18,216 nucleotides of DNA, taken from a bacterium. GTDB taxonomy: Bacteria > Bacillota > Bacilli > Lactobacillales > Streptococcaceae. A program made the position numbers and the translations under genes. Where the stretch lies: assembly GCA_905221505.1 (NCBI GenBank), contig CAJNDL010000039.1, positions 1 through 18,216 on the forward strand, given 5' to 3'. Positions 15,259 to 18,216 of the stretch are shown here, one piece after another. The notes beneath the pieces were generated by a model, which saw only the letters and a program-made list of their open reading frames with translations, was not told the DNA's origin and searched no databases. Each line of letters starts with the position of its first letter. Positions within the stretch are counted from its first letter, which is position 1.

Positions 15259-15585
15259 ATACAGGATTTAACGTTTAGACAATTACAAGACTACTTACTC
15301 GAACATTACCAGCAGTCTCGGACTGAGGAAGGTCTTTTTATCAAGCTTGTGGAGGAAGTCGGTGAAGTAGCTGAAGTTTTGAATGGTCGCTCTGGTCGAA
15401 AAGAGGGAGTTCAAGATTCGAACGAGGAACTTGCTAAAGAACTGGCTGATATCATTCACTACACCGTCGCAATCGCGGGCATCAACCATATTGACCTAAC
15501 TAAAACGATTTTTGAGAAAGACAAAACTGCAGCCATTAAGTACCAACATGAATGTGATTTTGAAGGCTTTTTGAAGAACTTCTAA
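15259..15585 (+). CDS. MazG-like nucleotide pyrophosphohydrolase with apparent ATA start
   Basis: From the ATA at 15259 the product has 108 residues, the size of small all-alpha NTP pyrophosphatases of the MazG/HisE superfamily, which hydrolyse nucleoside triphosphates to monophosphates. The motif pair is KLVEEVGEVAE (near 28-38), supplying EExxE metal ligands, and ELAKELADIIHY (near 56-67), supplying ExxD. Helix 1 (LTFRQLQDYLLEHYQQSR) is encoded upstream of the first standard start codon, a GTG at 15349 that has no ribosome binding site and would remove helix 1 and split off the first acidic motif. Translation from ATA, or a recent loss of the start codon, are the two readings. No dedicated promoter is seen, so expression may depend on readthrough from khpA. 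Confidence 0.8.
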   Translation: MQDLTFRQLQDYLLEHYQQSRTEEGLFIKLVEEVGEVAEVLNGRSGRKEGVQDSNEELAKELADIIHYTVAIAGINHIDLTKTIFEKDKTAAIKYQHECDFEGFLKNF

Positions 15586-15657
15586 GAGAATAAGAAATAA
15601 TTTTTTACTAATAAAGAAGATTTCACCTATATTGGTCTAGCTAGTAAATAGAAAACA

Positions 15658-15807
15658 ATGAAATTGGCAGTTTATATTATCAAAGTAAGGAATATCAAAG
15701 AGGTAGACAAGCTAGAACTTGTGAGACAAGAACGAGAAAAGCAGGTCAGAATAGCTGACTCCTTTATAGTTAATGAGAAGGAATTTATCAGCTTGAAAGA
15801 GGGATAG
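15658..15807 (+). CDS. Small hypothetical ORF (49 residues)
   Basis: An ATG at 15658 opens 49 codons encoding a charged peptide: MKLAVYIIKVRNIKEVDKLE, then LVRQEREKQVRIADSFIVNE and KEFISLKEG. The composition is protein-like, with two amphipathic stretches, but there is no good ribosome binding site (AATAGAAAACA before the ATG) and I do not recognise the family. It lies between the MazG-like gene and a terminator-like hairpin. It may be a decayed remnant of a larger gene or a real small protein. Confidence 0.4.
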   Translation: MKLAVYIIKVRNIKEVDKLELVRQEREKQVRIADSFIVNEKEFISLKEG

Positions 15808-15822
15808 TAGACATAAAATATC

Positions 15823-15849
15823 AATCCTAGAAATAGCATCTAGGATTTT
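15823..15849 (+). terminator. Probable terminator
   Basis: AATCCTAG (15823-15830) pairs perfectly with CTAGGATT (15840-15847) around a 9-base loop. The T run is short, so efficiency may be modest. Confidence 0.6.
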
Positions 15850-15853
15850 ACTA

Positions 15854-15862
15854 TGCTAAAAT
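15854..15862 (+). promoter_or_regulatory. Possible extended -10 of the EamA gene
   Basis: TGCTAAAAT is an extended -10 about 70 bases before the EamA start. No -35 is evident. Confidence 0.45.
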
Positions 15863-15931
15863 GGAAAGATAGTCTCAAAAATTTTAATCGATCTATCTTG
15901 AGAATAGCTACTTTTAAGGGAGTAATAATCT

Positions 15932-16834
15932 ATGAACGAGAAAACAAAAGCATACCTAGCGGCCTTATCCTTTTCAGCCATCATTGGTTTTTCTTTTTTA
16001 TTTACTAAGATAGCTTTGGGCTATGCCAGTCCTCTTACAAACTTGGCACATCGCTATACAATCGCTGCTCTGGTATTGTTCATCCTTCATCAAACAAAAC
16101 TTATCAATGTGAGTTTAAGCAGAAAAGATATTCTTTCTATTCTGCCGATGAGTCTTTTCTATCCACTCCTCTTCTTTATTTTCCAATCCTTTGCTTTACA
16201 GTATATATCGTCTTCTGAAGCTGGAATTTTACAGGCTCTTGTTCCGATTTTTACTCTCCTTTTGGCATCGGTCTTTCTCAAGGAAAAGACAAGCTTGTTG
16301 CAGAAATTCTTTTTAATTTTATCCGTAGCAGGAGTAGTTTTCATCTTCCTTAGCAAAGGAGCAAACTTTAGTAAGGAAACTGCTATCTTTGGCTTTCTCT
16401 TGATGTTAGGATCTGTTCTCGCCAATGCAATAAACAATATCCTCAGCAAGGCTAAAGGAGGTAGCTATCGGGCCATGGATATGACAGCTGTTGTGATATT
16501 TGTTGGTTTCGTCACCTTTAATACGCTGAGTCTGACCTCGCACTATCTAGATGGCAACATATTAGCTTACTTTGCGCCACTTGGACAGGTATCTTATTTG
16601 CTTTCAATTCTCTATTTGGGAATTCTAGCTTCTATAGTGACTGCTAGTCTCTCTATCTATGCTATTGTTCGACTTGGAGCATCAACCGTCAGTGTCTTTG
16701 GTAATCTTGGAACAGTTTTGACCATTCTAGCTGGAGCTCTTATCCTCCATGAACCAATTTATAGTTACCATGTGATAGGAGCCACTATGATTATTGCTGG
16801 AATTTTAGGTATGAATCTGATGAGAAGAAAGTAA
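15932..16834 (+). CDS. EamA-family (drug/metabolite superfamily) transporter
   Basis: The 300-residue protein has about ten hydrophobic helices arranged as two EamA repeats, roughly residues 6-135 and 150-298. Repeat features include the opening AALSFSAIIGFSFLFTKIAL, the LQALVPIFTLLLASVFLKEK segment of repeat 1, and the matching VFGNLGTVLTILAGALILHE in repeat 2. It ends in basic residues (MRRK), consistent with a cytoplasmic C-terminus. Members export amino acids or metabolites, and the substrate is not predictable. AAGGGAG lies 9 bases before the ATG. It is flanked by terminators, so it is probably monocistronic. Confidence 0.93.
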   Translation: MNEKTKAYLAALSFSAIIGFSFLFTKIALGYASPLTNLAHRYTIAALVLFILHQTKLINVSLSRKDILSILPMSLFYPLLFFIFQSFALQYISSSEAGILQALVPIFTLLLASVFLKEKTSLLQKFFLILSVAGVVFIFLSKGANFSKETAIFGFLLMLGSVLANAINNILSKAKGGSYRAMDMTAVVIFVGFVTFNTLSLTSHYLDGNILAYFAPLGQVSYLLSILYLGILASIVTASLSIYAIVRLGASTVSVFGNLGTVLTILAGALILHEPIYSYHVIGATMIIAGILGMNLMRRK

Positions 16835-16859
16835 AGATTGCTGAGCAGTCTTTTCTTTA
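16833..16859 (+). terminator. Terminator after the EamA gene
   Basis: AAAGATTGC (16833-16841) pairs with GCAGTCTTT (16845-16853), with one G-T pair and loop TGA, followed by T-rich sequence. It overlaps the last bases of the stop codon. Confidence 0.8.
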
Positions 16860-16929
16860 TTAAGATCGTGCAGAAAATTCAAAAATTTTAATGTAATCAA
16901 GTTTGGAACACGATGATTTTAATATAGCA

Positions 16930-16938
16930 TGATAAAAT
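16930..16938 (+). promoter_or_regulatory. Extended -10 promoter of the hydrolase gene
   Basis: TGATAAAAT is an extended -10 with its hexamer at 16933-16938, about 45 bases before the start. No clear -35 at the usual distance. Confidence 0.55.
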
Positions 16939-16982
16939 AGATAAAAAGAATGACACTAGGATAAAGAGGAGAGAGTGTAATA

Positions 16983-17828
16983 ATGAAGCAAAATGATATT
17001 GCTGAAGCTATTGCTTTTTATAATAGAGAACCTGAGATGTTAAAACGTCACCTTATACCAGTCGTAGATTGTGATTTGGTTGTTTATCATCGTCCGGGAA
17101 ATGCAAATAAAGGCCACATTATTTTTTATCATGGAGCTTGTGGACGTAGTCAGATGTGGGCCCACCAGTATGATGCTTTTGATGGATTTGACCTTTACTT
17201 TGTCAATGTTAGAGGTCAGGGGGAATCACCTATGAAAGTTGGCCTACCTGACTTAGAAGGCGCTGTTCAAGATGTAGATGCTATTTTGTCCTATTTTCAG
17301 CTAGATAAGGCGATATTGGTTGGTCATTCTTGGGGAGGAAACCCACTTCAAGAGTACATCTATCGTCATCCAGAAAGAGTCCTAGCTTTGGTCATGGTAG
17401 ATAGTTGGGGACAGCACCGTTACCTATCAGATAAAGAAAAAGGTCGAATCAAATATAGTTCTCTTATGTATAAAACGATTCCTTGGAAGGTGATCGCAGA
17501 CAAGAACTCAAAAATGTGTACTGATAACCCTATCACAAGAGAATTGGTCAAGACGGCCATTATAGAAACTGGGAGAGATGTTTTCTTGAACCTTGGAATT
17601 ACAGGTTTCTTGGCAGTCCATGAGATAGAAGGATATCAAGGAAATCCTCCTATGCTTTTAGTAAGAGGAGAAAATGATTTTCCCAAACACCTAAAAATGA
17701 TCTACGATGGTATCATTGCCTTAAATCCCAATGCGCGTCAAGTAACGATTTCAGATAGTAAACACCAACCGATGAATGATCATCCTGAAGAGTTTAATCA
17801 GATAATTGGTGAATTTTTTGAAGGGTAA
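16983..17828 (+). CDS. Alpha/beta-fold hydrolase
   Basis: The 281-residue cytosolic protein has the alpha/beta hydrolase core. The oxyanion region is FYHGACGRSQMW (48-59). The nucleophile elbow is GHSWGG with Ser116. A likely acid is Asp232 in RGENDFPK, and the catalytic histidine is probably His261 in SKHQPMNDHPEEF. The overall pattern fits the serine esterase/haloperoxidase-like group, but neither substrate nor pathway is evident. GAGGAGAGAG precedes the ATG, with a spacing of 7 to 11 depending on the pairing. It has its own promoter and is followed by palindromes that can act as terminators. Confidence 0.92.
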   Translation: MKQNDIAEAIAFYNREPEMLKRHLIPVVDCDLVVYHRPGNANKGHIIFYHGACGRSQMWAHQYDAFDGFDLYFVNVRGQGESPMKVGLPDLEGAVQDVDAILSYFQLDKAILVGHSWGGNPLQEYIYRHPERVLALVMVDSWGQHRYLSDKEKGRIKYSSLMYKTIPWKVIADKNSKMCTDNPITRELVKTAIIETGRDVFLNLGITGFLAVHEIEGYQGNPPMLLVRGENDFPKHLKMIYDGIIALNPNARQVTISDSKHQPMNDHPEEFNQIIGEFFEG

Positions 17829-17836
17829 ATTCCCAA

Positions 17837-17871
17837 ACTAAGTTCCACTGCTAATCCAAGTGGAAGTTAGT
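17837..17871. repeat. Palindrome unit a
   Basis: ACTAAGTTCCACT (17837-17849) and AGTGGAAGTTAGT (17859-17871) pair at 12 of 13 positions. The outer flank continues into TCTGA, giving arms close to the consensus TCAGAYTAASTTCCACT shared with units b and c. Confidence 0.75.
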
Positions 17872-17886
17872 CTGATAAAAATCGTA

Positions 17887-17929
17887 AAAACCAGTGGAAA
17901 TCCGTGTCAGGGTAAGTTCCACTGGTTTT
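17887..17929. terminator. Palindrome unit b, bidirectional terminator-like hairpin
   Basis: AAAACCAGTGGAA (17887-17899) pairs perfectly over 13 bases with TTCCACTGGTTTT (17917-17929) around a 17-base loop. A and T runs on its two sides suit termination of both the hydrolase and the opposing transposase gene. Its AGTGGAA/TTCCACT cores are related to units a and c, but in the opposite order. Confidence 0.75.
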
Positions 17930-18010
17930 ACTAATGCCTGATTTCATCGCTTTTGTAGCCAAAATGAATCGAAAAAAAGAGCGCACAAAATCCCCTCATC
18001 TGAAAGCGTT

Positions 18011-18046
18011 TCAGATTAAGTTCCGCTATGGTGGAAGTTAGTGTGA
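18011..18046. repeat. Palindrome unit c, possibly the end of the IS30-like element
   Basis: TCAGATTAAGTTCCGCT is followed after four bases by TGGAAGTTAGTGTGA, an imperfect 36-base palindrome built from the same arms as unit a. It lies 29 bases beyond the transposase stop codon, where an IS terminal inverted repeat would be expected. Confidence 0.6.
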
Positions 18047-18075
18047 GACGTTTGAATGGGGTTAAAGGTTAGTTT

Positions 18076-18216
18076 TTAGAACTTATGTTGGAGTAATTTA
18101 GACGACTGACAGACATCTTCTGCAGGTATTTTAGAAATACCGAGAAGCTTAGGAATCTCTTCTCCATAGGTAAAGGCAAAGAGCTCATAGGCTGACTTTC
18201 CATTCAAAGCAGCACG
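18076..18216 (-). mobile_element. 3' end of an IS30-family-like transposase gene (partial)
   Basis: Reading leftward from the window edge, 46 codons stay open to a TAA at 18076-18078. The peptide (AALNGKSAYELFAFTYGEE, then IPKLLGISKIPAEDVCQSSK) matches the C-terminal region of streptococcal IS30-like transposases as I remember them, where an LNGKSAYELF-type segment follows the DDE catalytic core. The catalytic residues lie outside the window. Whether the element is intact cannot be told. Confidence 0.72.

Noticed and set aside
17934..18041. A 35-codon rightward ORF starting ATG at 17934
   Set aside because: It runs through palindrome unit c, has no ribosome binding site and resembles no known protein, so a chance frame is more likely.

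Overview
The window looks like chromosomal DNA of a low-GC Firmicute, almost certainly a Streptococcus and probably of the mitis group. The reasons are a class 1A PyrD, the block pyrDA-holA-sodA-YutD-rlmN-VanZ-ABC-F-slrA and the rpsP-khpA pair, which match my memory of pneumococcus-like chromosomes, together with clear sigma-A promoters (often extended -10) and AAGGAG ribosome binding sites. No phage, CRISPR array, tRNA or rRNA was seen.

Layout. Positions 1-41 hold only the first 13 codons of a leftward ATPase-like gene. Positions 343-2128 hold a two-gene oxidoreductase-TetR operon with a perfect-arm TetR-type palindrome right behind the -10. Positions 2136-3622 hold gdhA on the minus strand, with a 14/15 CodY-box match upstream in the divergent gdhA/pyrDA intergenic region. 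Positions 3756-10410 are a conserved rightward housekeeping block: pyrDA and holA; monocistronic Mn/Fe sodA; then the tightly packed yutD-like, rlmN, vanZ-like and ABC-F operon, ending in a strong bidirectional terminator.

Positions 10414-14352 run leftward: the lipoprotein cyclophilin slrA; a DeoR regulator with a Cof-type HAD phosphatase; the decayed 3' end of a SAP-like protein gene; and a membrane protein-XRE regulator pair driven from a promoter embedded in two AT-rich palindromes. An unexplained intergenic stretch with a possible gene remnant follows. Rightward again come rpsP-khpA, a MazG-like pyrophosphohydrolase that has no ATG/GTG/TTG start and seems to begin with ATA, a 49-codon unknown ORF, an EamA permease and an alpha/beta hydrolase. 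The window ends in a cluster of related palindromes next to the 3' end of an IS30-like transposase gene on the minus strand.

Most of the window is ordinary core genome. The most unusual points are the apparent ATA start of the MazG-like gene, the paired palindromes at the XRE/membrane operon promoter, the palindrome cluster beside the IS, the truncated SAP-like gene, and a rightward terminator near 200 with no rightward gene before it. I see no convincing large new system such as a defence island or biosynthetic cluster.
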